Source: Lachnospiraceae bacterium (GTDB taxonomy: Bacteria > Bacillota > Clostridia > Lachnospirales > Lachnospiraceae). Taken from it: a stretch of 64,000 nt of DNA. The translations under genes were made by a program, and so were the position numbers. The DNA is taken from the NCBI GenBank assembly GCA_910575835.1, contig CAJTGB010000004.1, forward strand, positions 1-64,000, read 5' to 3'. How positions within the stretch are numbered: the first letter of the stretch is position 1; the number at the start of each line of letters is the position of its first letter. The notes beneath the pieces were generated by a model. That model worked only from the letters and a program-made list of their open reading frames with translations, did no database searches and had not been told where the DNA came from. Positions 44,659 through 52,824 of this stretch are shown here, piece by piece.

Positions 44659-47600
44659 ATGGCAAGTTTACGGGACACCGTAAAGGACTATCAAGACGAG
44701 CTTAGGGACGGTATCGCATGGGTGGCGTTCTGGAAACAGGGGCGTTCATGGAACGCGGAATATTTTCATCTTGATATGGACGATACGCTCTACCCGGAGG
44801 ACAGGAGCCGGTTAGAGGAAATAAAAAGCATTGACCCCGCCGCCGTTATCTTAAACGGCTACTATTGCGGGCATTTAGGCGAGGACATGAGCCTTGACGA
44901 GCTGACCGCCGGAGTGCGTTACCACTACGAAAACAGCATGAACGACATTGACGGTTTTATCGGAGCGCATGACGACAGGCTTCCCCCGGAGGTTATCGAG
45001 GAAGCGAGGGCAGCCGCCCATGAAGCGGGGCTTCCCTTTTCCGAAAAGCCCTACCGGGACGGGGAGGATTTTAACCCCTATGTATTTGACGGGAGCATGA
45101 GCATTGAGGATTTTGAGCTTATGCACCGCATGATTGAAAAAGAAAGGAGCGAACAAATGGCAGAACCGATTTTAAGCGGCTATCTTTCCAATCTTGGGAA
45201 GTACACCGAGGGCAGACCCGCGGGCGAATGGGTGACATTCCCCACGACTGCCGAACATCTGAAAGAAGTCTTTGACCGTATCGGGATTGACTTCAAGCAC
45301 TATGAGGAATGGCATTTCACAGAATTTCAATCCACTATCCCCGGCTTGACGGAGCATTTAAGCGAGTATTCCCACCCCGACGAGCTGAACTATTTAGGGA
45401 AGCTCTTGGAAATGCAGTTTGACGACGACCGGGAGAAATTCATTGCAGCCATTGAATACGGCGACCATGCCGACAGCTTACAGGACATTATCAACCTTGC
45501 ACAGAACCTTGACTGCTACTGGATTTATCCGTCCGTCCACAATGAAGAAGAATACGGGCGTTATCTGGTTGATGAACTGGAAGAACCGGAACTTCCCGAA
45601 GAAGCGAAAAAGTATTTCATGTATGAGGAATACGGGCGGGACGCTTCCATTAACGACGACGGTATGTTTACCGAAAAGGGCTATATCTACAACAACCGCA
45701 ACACCTTTACAGAATGGTACGACGGGCGCGACGTGCCGGAGGAATACCGGGTAACGCCGCAGCCCCCGCAGCCGGAAAGACCCGACCCGTCAAAGGTAGA
45801 AATGGACGCAGCCGCGCCGGGGCAGAGAACGGCGCAGACCGCAGAGCAGCCACAGGAGCCGCGCCCGGTTATCCCTATCGTGCTGACGAGCGAGAAGCCC
45901 GCCGAAAAGCTCAAAGAGATTACCGACCGTCTGGAACAGGGTATTGCGGAACTCTTTGACAGCGAGCGTTACCGGGAATATCTGAAAGTCATGTCAAAAT
46001 TCCATAATTACAGCTTCCGAAACACCGTCCTTATCGCCATGCAGAAGCCGGACGCTTCCCTTGTGGCGGGCTTTTCCGCTTGGAAGAACAACTTTGAACG
46101 AAACGTGATGAAAGGGCAAAAGGGAATTAAAATCATTGCTCCGTCACCCTATAAAATCAAACAGGAAATGCAGAAAATCGACCCGCACACGCAGAAGCCC
46201 GTTATCGGCAAGGACGGGAAGCCCGTCACCGAGGAAAAGGAAGTCACCATACCCGCCTACAAGGTGGTATCCGTCTTTGACGTTTCCCAGACCGAGGGAA
46301 AGGAGCTGCCGGACATTGCGGTTGACGAGCTGACAGGCGACGTTGACCGCTACAAGGATTTTTTCGCAGCCCTTGAAAAGACTTCCCCCGTTCCTATCGC
46401 CTTTGAGAATATCGAGGGCGGCTCTCATGGCTACTACCACTTGGAGGACAAGCGCATTGCTATCAACGAGGGCATGAGCGAATTACAGACCTTAAAGACC
46501 GCTATTCACGAAATCGCCCATGCGAAGCTGCACGACATTGACCTCAACGCGCCAAAGGACGAGCAGCAGCCCCACGTTGACCGCCGCACCCGCGAAGTCG
46601 AAGCGGAAAGCGTCGCCTATACTGTCTGCCAACATTACGGGCTTGACACGTCGGACTACTCTTTCGGCTATGTCGCCGGGTGGAGCAGCGGGCGGGAGCT
46701 GTCCGAGCTGAAAAGCTCCCTTGAAACGATACGCAGCGCAGCCGCCGAGATTATCAATTCCATAGACGAGAACTTAGCGGAGCTGCAAAAGGCACAGGAC
46801 AAGGAGCAGACCGCCGGACAGGAGCAGCCCACCAGAGAGGGACAGGAAGCCGCGCCGGAGAAGCCGGATCCGGAAGCAGCCGCACCGGGAAAATCCGGCG
46901 CACAGGAAAAAGCGGGCGCAGCCCCGAAAGAAGCCTTTACCCCGGAAACGATTTACAGAGTGCGCCGGAACCCTTACAGCGACAGCCGGGAAAACAGCTA
47001 CCTCTTGCAAGCCTATGTGACACAGGAGAACGGGCGGGCGAAAATGGGCGACGTGCTTTATACGGGAACGCCGGAGAAATGCCGCGAGCTTATGGGGCAG
47101 CTCAAAAGCGGCGAGCTGACCGAGGGCGACGTGAAGCAGCTTTACGCAAAGGCACAGGAAACGGCGCAGACCGCCGGACAGGACAAAGACACCTTTTCCA
47201 TTTACCAGATAAAGGGCGGGGACGAAACAAGGGATTTCCGCTTTGAGCCATACGACCGCCTGCAGGCGGCGGGAAATGTGGTTGACAGGGCGAACTATGA
47301 GCTTGTCTATTCCGCGCCCCTTGCGCCGGAAACTTCCCTTGAAGATATTTACACCTGTTTCAATATCGACCACCCCAAAGATTTTAAGGGACACAGCCTT
47401 TCCGTTTCCGACGTGGTAGTGCTTCATCAGGACGGACAGGACGCGGCGCATTTCGTTGACAGTGTAGGTTTTCGGGAAGTGCCGGAGTTTTTACAGGAGC
47501 AAAAGCAGCTTACCCCGGACGACTTGGAAACGGGCGAAACTGTCAAGACACCGAGGGGGACTTTCCATGTGACCGCCATGAGCCGGGAGCAGATAGAAGC

Positions 47601-47985
47601 CGCCGGATATGGCTTTCACCACCAGTCGGACGACGGAAAGTATCTGATTATGGGGAATGGGACGCGGGCGTTTGCCGTTGCCGCAGAACAGGCGCAGCGG
47701 GACAATCCCTTGAAAACCGCCGAGCAGACCACAGAGCAGAACGGGAACATGATTGACGGTATCATCAACAACACCCCCACCGTTGACGAACTGGAAGCAA
47801 AGGTAAAGGCGGGCGAGCAGATTTCCCTTGTTGACCTGGCTAACGCTGTCAAAGCCGACAAGGAGCGCGGCAAGGGAGCGAAGCCGGAAAAGAAACCCTC
47901 TATCCGGGCGCAGCTTAGAGCCGACAAGGAAAAGGCACAGAAGAAAAACGCAAAGCAGAAGTCACAGGACTTGGAAAGGAGCTGA
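44659..47985 (+). CDS. ArdA-ArdC antirestriction fusion protein
   Basis: The 1108-residue protein carries several parts. Residues 1-165 are an element-specific domain. An ArdA-like acidic DNA mimic spans about 167-330 (GYLSNLGKYTEGRPAGEWV), and an ArdC-like ssDNA-binding domain about 425-530 (FHNYSFRNTVLIAMQ). A zinc protease motif HEIAH is at 616. A YodL-like domain spans about 770-850 and a DUF4316-like one about 850-1030, and the tail is KPSIRAQLRADK. It should protect incoming DNA from restriction. AAAGGAG at 45143 with ATG 45157 forms an internal start at the ArdA domain. Confidence 0.8.
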   Translation: MASLRDTVKDYQDELRDGIAWVAFWKQGRSWNAEYFHLDMDDTLYPEDRSRLEEIKSIDPAAVILNGYYCGHLGEDMSLDELTAGVRYHYENSMNDIDGFIGAHDDRLPPEVIEEARAAAHEAGLPFSEKPYRDGEDFNPYVFDGSMSIEDFELMHRMIEKERSEQMAEPILSGYLSNLGKYTEGRPAGEWVTFPTTAEHLKEVFDRIGIDFKHYEEWHFTEFQSTIPGLTEHLSEYSHPDELNYLGKLLEMQFDDDREKFIAAIEYGDHADSLQDIINLAQNLDCYWIYPSVHNEEEYGRYLVDELEEPELPEEAKKYFMYEEYGRDASINDDGMFTEKGYIYNNRNTFTEWYDGRDVPEEYRVTPQPPQPERPDPSKVEMDAAAPGQRTAQTAEQPQEPRPVIPIVLTSEKPAEKLKEITDRLEQGIAELFDSERYREYLKVMSKFHNYSFRNTVLIAMQKPDASLVAGFSAWKNNFERNVMKGQKGIKIIAPSPYKIKQEMQKIDPHTQKPVIGKDGKPVTEEKEVTIPAYKVVSVFDVSQTEGKELPDIAVDELTGDVDRYKDFFAALEKTSPVPIAFENIEGGSHGYYHLEDKRIAINEGMSELQTLKTAIHEIAHAKLHDIDLNAPKDEQQPHVDRRTREVEAESVAYTVCQHYGLDTSDYSFGYVAGWSSGRELSELKSSLETIRSAAAEIINSIDENLAELQKAQDKEQTAGQEQPTREGQEAAPEKPDPEAAAPGKSGAQEKAGAAPKEAFTPETIYRVRRNPYSDSRENSYLLQAYVTQENGRAKMGDVLYTGTPEKCRELMGQLKSGELTEGDVKQLYAKAQETAQTAGQDKDTFSIYQIKGGDETRDFRFEPYDRLQAAGNVVDRANYELVYSAPLAPETSLEDIYTCFNIDHPKDFKGHSLSVSDVVVLHQDGQDAAHFVDSVGFREVPEFLQEQKQLTPDDLETGETVKTPRGTFHVTAMSREQIEAAGYGFHHQSDDGKYLIMGNGTRAFAVAAEQAQRDNPLKTAEQTTEQNGNMIDGIINNTPTVDELEAKVKAGEQISLVDLANAVKADKERGKGAKPEKKPSIRAQLRADKEKAQKKNAKQKSQDLERS
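45143..45159 (+). promoter_or_regulatory. Internal ribosome binding site and start in the antirestriction gene
   Basis: AAAGGAG lies seven bases before an in-frame ATG (MAEPILSGYL) exactly where the ArdA-like domain begins. It may be a relic of gene fusion or produce a shorter 942-residue form. Confidence 0.5.
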
Positions 47986-47988
47986 CCC

Positions 47989-48942
47989 ATGCCGGAACAG
48001 AGCAAATTTGAAAACATGGATTTGTTTGCTTCCCTTGAAGCGATTATGAAGCAGAACACAGGCTTTTACCAGAGCGACTTAGACATTGACAAAGAGATTA
48101 TCGCAAAGGCGGCGGCAAGCCCCCACAGGGAGGACAAAACACTTTTGTGGTTCTGCCGCCCGTCCGGGACGCACTGTTTCCGGGAGCGCGACGTTTTCCT
48201 CAAAGACACCGCGCCCCACAACACATGGCGTTTCTACATGGAGCAGACAAGCGACCGCGTTCTTGCCTATGCAATCGAGCTGACGGGAAAGGAGCGCGGG
48301 AAAATCAAGGGCAATCTGTACGAACTGGACTACTCTAAACATTATGAGCGCGTCAAGGAAAAGGAGCTGCCCGCCGATACGGTGAAGCTGATTTATGAGC
48401 ATGGGGAAAGGGTACAGGAAGCCGGGAGATATTTTGACGGAACCCCAGACCCGCAGCTTGGGAAATTTGAACGCTTTGAAGCCGTACCCAACGACCCGGA
48501 CGCGCTGCAATCGCTCTTACAGGAAGAACGGCGCAGCCGGGAGCAGCTTTCGCCGGGGGATTTCAAGGCGCATATTGCCGCTTTGCGGGACGGGCTGATT
48601 GAAACGGAAGCGCGGCGCATTGTGCGGGAAATGAAGCGGCATTACGAGCCGAACAGCCCGAACAAGACCCATTTCATGGCAGAGCTTTCCCCGGCGTTCA
48701 TGCGGCTTGCAGCCACAAAGGACACTGACCGCCTTTTCTCCATGCTGCCCTACAAGACCCTTTCCTTTTCCAAAATCGAGGGCAGACATGGGACGTATGC
48801 GCTGATTGACAAGGGGGAGAACCGGGACAGGGAGATAAGGAAGCCCCGCCCCTCTATCCGGGCGCAGCTTAAAGCAGACAAGGCAAAGACCGCCCCGAAA
48901 AAGGCGGCGGCAAAAACAAAAAATCACGATATGGAGGTATGA
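47989..48942 (+). CDS. Conserved element protein, unknown function
   Basis: The 317-residue protein is typical cargo of the Tn1549-like antirestriction operon but I do not recognise a named domain. It has a mixed alpha/beta N-terminus (TLLWFCRPSGTHCFRERDVF), a long helical middle and a Lys-rich tail beginning RPSIRAQLKADK, nearly identical to the tail of the preceding 1108-residue protein. It starts 4 bases after that gene and overlaps the next. Confidence 0.6.
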   Translation: MPEQSKFENMDLFASLEAIMKQNTGFYQSDLDIDKEIIAKAAASPHREDKTLLWFCRPSGTHCFRERDVFLKDTAPHNTWRFYMEQTSDRVLAYAIELTGKERGKIKGNLYELDYSKHYERVKEKELPADTVKLIYEHGERVQEAGRYFDGTPDPQLGKFERFEAVPNDPDALQSLLQEERRSREQLSPGDFKAHIAALRDGLIETEARRIVREMKRHYEPNSPNKTHFMAELSPAFMRLAATKDTDRLFSMLPYKTLSFSKIEGRHGTYALIDKGENRDREIRKPRPSIRAQLKADKAKTAPKKAAAKTKNHDMEV

Positions 48943-48944
48943 GC

Positions 48945-49151
48945 ATGATTAGACTGACTGTTGAAGAAACAAACCTTTTGAGCATTTACAACGAGGGCGG
49001 CAAGCGGGCTTTGATTGAGAATGTCAACGCCGCGCTGCCCTACATGGACGCGGATATGCGGGAGCTTGCAAAGCGCACCCTTTCCAAAGTGGACGCTTTG
49101 ACCGAAGCGGAATTTGCAGAGCTTCCCATTTACGCCGCTGATGAAGTATGA
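48945..49151 (+). CDS. TTRAP-type transfer-assisting protein
   Basis: The 68-residue protein (MIRLTVEETNLLSIYNEGGK, DMRELAKRTLSKVDALTEAE) fits the putative transposon-transfer assisting family. ATG 48945 has GGAGG seven bases upstream and is preferred to ATG 48939. Confidence 0.7.
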   Translation: MIRLTVEETNLLSIYNEGGKRALIENVNAALPYMDADMRELAKRTLSKVDALTEAEFAELPIYAADEV

Positions 49152-49513
49152 ACGGGGTTAAGCGGCTGACGCCGCCCCAGAGCCGGAAAGTCAACGCCCT
49201 TGTGCGCCGGACGTGCTGCAATTATGATAACGGGAACTGTATCTTACTGGACGACGGGGACGAGTGCGTATGTCCGCAGCTCATTTCCTATTCGCTTCTC
49301 TGCAAGTGGTTCCGGGTTGCGGTGCTTCCCGCCGACAGGCTGCTTTATGCGGAGCTTTACCAGACAGGGGATAAGAAGAAATGTACCGAGTGCGGCGCGT
49401 TCTTTGCGTCAACCTCTAACAGTGTCAAATACTGCCCCGTCTGCCGGAAACGTATCACCCGCAGACAAGCCGCCGAGCGCATGAGGAAAAGACGCGCCCC
49501 TGTTACGCAGTAG
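49148..49513 (+). CDS. Cysteine-rich VLP-type zinc protein, inner element
   Basis: The 121-residue protein has two Cys clusters: CCNYDNGNCILLDDGDECVC and CTECGAFF with CPVCRKRITRR. It fits the Cys-rich VLP family of mobile elements and probably binds zinc and nucleic acid. It has a homologue in the outer element (59696). Its last codons VTQ-stop form the arm of the inverted-repeat module at 49501. Confidence 0.75.
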   Translation: MNGVKRLTPPQSRKVNALVRRTCCNYDNGNCILLDDGDECVCPQLISYSLLCKWFRVAVLPADRLLYAELYQTGDKKKCTECGAFFASTSNSVKYCPVCRKRITRRQAAERMRKRRAPVTQ

Positions 49514-49614
49514 GCGCGGAAAATCCCTTGATTTACAGGGCTTTCCGGGCGTGAAAATCGGATAGGCGATACTTTATACCTTTACCCCCAAAAATGGCGT
49601 TCTACTGCGTAACA
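49501..49614. repeat. 115-nt inverted-repeat module, copy 2
   Basis: TGTTACGCAGTAG at 49501-49513 (which includes the stop of the VLP gene) and CTACTGCGTAACA at 49602-49614 are perfect arms. The interior is related to copy 1 (28886) and copy 3 (59594). Confidence 0.7.
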
Positions 49615-49690
49615 TTCACGAAAACAGCACCCATAAAAAGACAGGGCGCGGAAGTCATATACTGGCTTCCGCGCCCTGTTCTTTTTTTGC

Positions 49691-49942
49691 CTATCTGACA
49701 TTTCCCTTTTCCATTTCTTCAAGCGGGAACTGCGGGAGGGCTTCTATCAGCTTCTTTGTGATGGACTGGCGCATATCTTCGTTGATTTCCTGTTTCGTGC
49801 TTCCGTCCGGCTGTCTGACCGCTACCGTCGATAGCCTGTCGATTTCGTCCTTGTAGCACTCCACGACTTTCTCCACCGCCCATTTTTCCCCGGCAACGGC
49901 GGCGCGTATGGTTTCATATTCCGGCATTTTCTGGTTTTCCAT
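49691..49942 (-). CDS. Helix-turn-helix accessory protein (HTH_16-like)
   Basis: The 83-residue protein (PEYETIRAAVAGEKWAVEKV, VECYKDEIDRLS, DMRQSITKKLIEALPQFPLE) resembles the small helix-turn-helix proteins that accompany sigma-like factors in clostridial conjugative elements; compare 54757. The start at 49942 is behind GAGGAG. It is divergent from the VLP gene and downstream of the relaxase. Confidence 0.65.
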   Translation of the reverse strand: MENQKMPEYETIRAAVAGEKWAVEKVVECYKDEIDRLSTVAVRQPDGSTKQEINEDMRQSITKKLIEALPQFPLEEMEKGNVR

Positions 49943-50005
49943 GCTCAACGCTCCTCTGCTTTTTGATAGCCCTATCATAGCACAGCGGCGGGGATTTTGC
50001 TATCC

Positions 50006-51352
50006 TTATCCGCGCTCTGTTCCCTTTTCCCGTTCCGGCTGCCTGTCTGCCTGTAAAATGCTGTCAATGTTCTGCTTGATAATATCGTATTCCCGGACTT
50101 TCTTTTTCAGCTTCCCATAGTCGGCATAAAGGGCTTCTTTCTGCGCTTGGAGGGCTTCATATTCCGATTGCAGCGCGGCAAGGTTCGGGAGCTTTGCAAT
50201 GCCCGCCGCTTTCAGCGACCTTGCGGCGGCTTCATGTAGGATAATCGCCTGTTCCTGTCCGGCGCGGTACTTCTCCCTGTTCCTTGCCTTGCGGTATGCG
50301 TCATAGACGGGCTTTGTCTTTTGGTAGGTGGAAACATTCTTGATAAGCACCGCCATGTCCGCAAGCCGCTTTTCCGCGTCCTTCAATGCGTCTGCCGCCT
50401 GTCCGCTTTCCGCTGCCATTTCTTCAATCCGGCTGACTAAATCCGCGTACTGTTCAATCTTATGTTCCGTCAAGAAATTCATGGTCTTTGCTGCCTGTTT
50501 CAGATTGTGGATTTTCGCCCACTGTTCATAGCCCTTACTCTGCGCCGCCTTGATACTGTTCTCAATGTCGATAAGCAGCGAAACGCCGCGCTGCTCTCTG
50601 GGGGCTTTCGCCGCCTTTGCCCGTCTGCCCGCTATCCGTTCCCTTATGGCTTCCTCTGTATAATCCGCGCCGAGGGTTTTAAGACGGGTGAAGCGTTCCT
50701 GTCCGGGGGCGCGGCATGACACATATTTCCCCGGCTTTATCTCATAGCCCGCCGCCTGTAACCGCTGCAACAATTCCTCAAAACTGGAAACTTGGGGGAT
50801 AAGCGCGTCAACGGCAATCTTTAGCTTGCCTTTCCAACTTGTACCCGTCTTTTCTGCCTGGTACTCCGCATAGCTCTTTCCCTTGCTGCCCTTGCCGGGA
50901 ACGACGACGGACAAGCCATTTTCCCGACACAGCTTGTCGCTCATGTTCCGTATGCCGTAATAGCTCCTTTTGTTGGAATTATATTTGCGGTGGTCTACGA
51001 AATTTACGGCGCAGAAAATAATGTGATTGTGGACGTGTCCTTTGTCAATGTGCGTCGTGAGTACATATTCATGCTGCCCCTTTGTTACCGCGTCGGCAAG
51101 CTGCTTTCCGATTTCATGGGCTTTCTGATAATCGACTTCCCCCGGCTCAAAGGACTGTATCAGATGAAAGGCTAAATTGTTCCCCTTTTGGAGTGCTTGG
51201 GACAAGGTATATTCAAATTCAATATCTGCCGTTTCATAGGAGCAGCCGAAAGAGGACACAAGCATTTTTCCGTCCGTCTTGTCCGGGTTTTCGATATAGT
51301 CAAGGGCTTTGCTTAGAGTGCTTTTAATAGGCTTAATCTTTGTAACCGCCAT
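50006..51352 (-). CDS. Conjugative relaxase (MOB-P type)
   Basis: The 448-residue relaxase nicks oriT and pilots DNA. The N-terminal domain has SKALDYIENPDKT with the active-site Tyr, AFHLIQSFEPGEV and the three-histidine motif HIDKGHVHNHIIFC near residue 103. A coiled-coil C-terminal half follows. It overlaps MobC at its start, and both read away from the oriT-like copy B at 51669. Confidence 0.92.
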   Translation of the reverse strand: MAVTKIKPIKSTLSKALDYIENPDKTDGKMLVSSFGCSYETADIEFEYTLSQALQKGNNLAFHLIQSFEPGEVDYQKAHEIGKQLADAVTKGQHEYVLTTHIDKGHVHNHIIFCAVNFVDHRKYNSNKRSYYGIRNMSDKLCRENGLSVVVPGKGSKGKSYAEYQAEKTGTSWKGKLKIAVDALIPQVSSFEELLQRLQAAGYEIKPGKYVSCRAPGQERFTRLKTLGADYTEEAIRERIAGRRAKAAKAPREQRGVSLLIDIENSIKAAQSKGYEQWAKIHNLKQAAKTMNFLTEHKIEQYADLVSRIEEMAAESGQAADALKDAEKRLADMAVLIKNVSTYQKTKPVYDAYRKARNREKYRAGQEQAIILHEAAARSLKAAGIAKLPNLAALQSEYEALQAQKEALYADYGKLKKKVREYDIIKQNIDSILQADRQPEREKGTERG

Positions 51353-51642
51353 ATCTCCGCAAGCACCCCCTTTATTTCCTCTATGTCCTCTTGGTATGCG
51401 TTCCCCGTCGCGTTTACGCGGCGTGCTATCTGGTTGACGTTGACACCGATTTTCTGTATCTCTGCGGTCATTGCCTTTATATCGGCATGGTCTATCTGAA
51501 TGATATACCCGTCAATGGCAATCTTCCGCAGATATGCCGCCATGTTCCGGGTGGGTACGAGCTTCATTTTTTCCAGTATTAAATCCCGTTCCGCTTCCGT
51601 CACTCTGAATTTGATTTGCACCGTTCTTTTGCGTCCGTTCAT
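51313..51642 (-). CDS. mobC: MobC-like relaxosome protein
   Basis: The 109-residue protein (KFRVTEAERDLILEKM, NMAAYLRKIAIDGYII, VNVNQIARRVNATGN) has a ribbon-helix-helix start and the MobC-type motif INQIARR-like. It helps the relaxase open oriT. ATG 51642 has GGAAAGGAG. It lies immediately beside oriT-like copy B. Confidence 0.85.
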   Translation of the reverse strand: MNGRKRTVQIKFRVTEAERDLILEKMKLVPTRNMAAYLRKIAIDGYIIQIDHADIKAMTAEIQKIGVNVNQIARRVNATGNAYQEDIEEIKGVLAEIWRLQRLSLLKAL

Positions 51643-51668
51643 GTATTCGCTCCTTTCCTTTCCGTTCC

Positions 51669-51767
51669 GAGGGTTTGGGACACTTCCCAACAAGCAATTT
51701 TCAACCGACGCGCCGCAGCGCGGGAGGGGAAAATACGGAAGTGGGTACCCGCTTCCTATGCTTGCTA
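51669..51767. repeat. oriT-like structure, copy B, next to mobC
   Basis: The arms GAGGGTTTGGGACACTTCCC (onward to CAAGCAA) and TACGGAAGTGGGTACCCGCT (onward to CTTGCTA) match copy A in reverse. The 36-base centre is different but again self-complementary (TTTTC with GAAAA). Its position upstream of mobC and the relaxase makes it the likely oriT. Confidence 0.7.
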
Positions 51768-51903
51768 CGAATGTTTTTATCCCTTATGCCTTACTACGGA
51801 GCTATGCCCGGTTTTGCCAAACTTCCGCAAAAGAAAAACGCTGCAATCCTCAAAAAAAGATTACAACGCTCTCTAAACCTTATTCAATTCTGACGGACAC
51901 TTC

Positions 51904-52257
51904 TTATCTGCCCTCTGTTTCGACTTCCGCTATCTCCTTTGCCGTTGCGCTCACAATCCGTATGCCTGTATCGCTCATACCGTCAAGAAGCGCGTCAAGC
52001 TGCCGCCGCTGCGTGTTCTTCTCTGGCGGCGTTTCCAAAAGAAACTGGTCTACGGATATATTGTAGCGGAGCATAAGCTCAAAGAAAATCTGTAAACTTG
52101 GGTGCTGCCCCTTGTTCTCAATGTTCGCAAGGTAGCGCGGCGAGATAAACATTTCGTCGCTCACTTTCTTGCGGCTCTCCTTGCGCCCTGTCCGCGCCGC
52201 CTTTATCGCTGCCCCAAAAGCCTTGAAATCGTATTTCGGTACTGGTCTTTTTGCCAT
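51904..52257 (-). CDS. XRE family regulator
   Basis: The 117-residue repressor-like protein has a helix-turn-helix at residues 12-66 (KAFGAAIKAARTGRKESRKK, MFISPRYLANIENKGQHPSL) and a short C-terminal region. It is divergent from the promoter at 52352 and may control relaxase or cargo expression. Confidence 0.8.
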   Translation of the reverse strand: MAKRPVPKYDFKAFGAAIKAARTGRKESRKKVSDEMFISPRYLANIENKGQHPSLQIFFELMLRYNISVDQFLLETPPEKNTQRRQLDALLDGMSDTGIRIVSATAKEIAEVETEGR

Positions 52258-52351
52258 AGTTATTCACCCTGTTACATTTTACTGTTCCCCTTTCTTCTTG
52301 GATATGTCTACACAATTCAATCAGTTAGCCAAAATAATTCATATGTATATG

Positions 52352-52380
52352 TTGACAATTAGCCGCTTTTTTTGTATAGT
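52352..52380 (+). promoter_or_regulatory. Strong promoter of the attenuated cargo operon
   Basis: TTGACA (52352-52357) and TATAGT (52375-52380) are separated by the ideal 17 bases. They precede a leader peptide and two terminators. Confidence 0.85.
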
Positions 52381-52403
52381 ATTATTAAAAGGGGGAAATG
52401 TTT

Positions 52404-52430
52404 ATGTTACATAGCATGCGTATTCGATAA
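52404..52430 (+). CDS. Leader peptide MLHSMRIR
   Basis: A strong AGGGGGAAA site precedes an eight-residue frame that ends 24 bases before a terminator hairpin. The layout is that of the leader peptide of ribosomal-protection tet genes (tet(M)/(O)/(W) type), where ribosome slowing relieves termination. Confidence 0.7.
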   Translation: MLHSMRIR

Positions 52431-52454
52431 GCATTGAAATCAAAAAAGATTTTT

Positions 52455-52478
52455 CCCATTTTCAATATGGGCTTTTTT
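52455..52478 (+). terminator. Attenuator terminator 1
   Basis: CCCAT pairs with ATGGG followed by CTTTTTT, directly after the leader peptide. An A-rich strand upstream could pair with the T run as an alternative. Confidence 0.65.
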
Positions 52479-52504
52479 GTCATGCTTATTTTGCGTATGC
52501 TATA

Positions 52505-52559
52505 CAACAAAACTAACGATGTATAGACATAGTATAAAAACTATGCCTTAATTTTGTTG
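52505..52559 (+). promoter_or_regulatory. Nested inverted repeats in the leader
   Basis: CAACAAAA (52505) pairs with TTTTGTTG (ends 52559), and within it CATAGT pairs with ACTATG. This lies between the two terminators and may act as an anti-terminator or second checkpoint. Confidence 0.5.
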
Positions 52560-52579
52560 TAGTGTTATATGTATAAATG

Positions 52580-52619
52580 CAGGTCAATGCTCATGTTGAG
52601 AATTGACCTGTATTTTTTT
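52580..52619 (+). terminator. Attenuator terminator 2
   Basis: CAGGTCAAT pairs with ATTGACCTG followed by TATTTTTTT, 20 bases before the ATG of the first structural gene. Confidence 0.75.
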
Positions 52620-52638
52620 GCACAAAAGGAGAAATATT

Positions 52639-52824
52639 ATGCTTGAAAAATATTGGATAAAATGTCCAATTTGTAACGGAAAGACGAGGGTTCAAGTATT
52701 TTATAATACGGTATTAAGAAATTTTCCTCTTTTCTGCCCTAAATGTAAATTAACACATATCATTGATGTTGAAAAATTAGAAATCATAATCAAAAACTCT
52801 GAAAAACAAAAGGAAGGATATTAA
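52639..52824 (+). CDS. Cysteine-rich KTR protein
   Basis: The 61-residue protein reads WIKCPICNGKTRVQVFYNTV and FPLFCPKCKLTHII, the Cys-rich KTR family typical of conjugative elements, often beside tet genes. Two CPxC pairs suggest a zinc ribbon. ATG 52639 follows AAAGGAG; an earlier in-frame ATG lies within the terminator and is rejected. It touches the next gene without a gap. Confidence 0.75.
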   Translation: MLEKYWIKCPICNGKTRVQVFYNTVLRNFPLFCPKCKLTHIIDVEKLEIIIKNSEKQKEGY

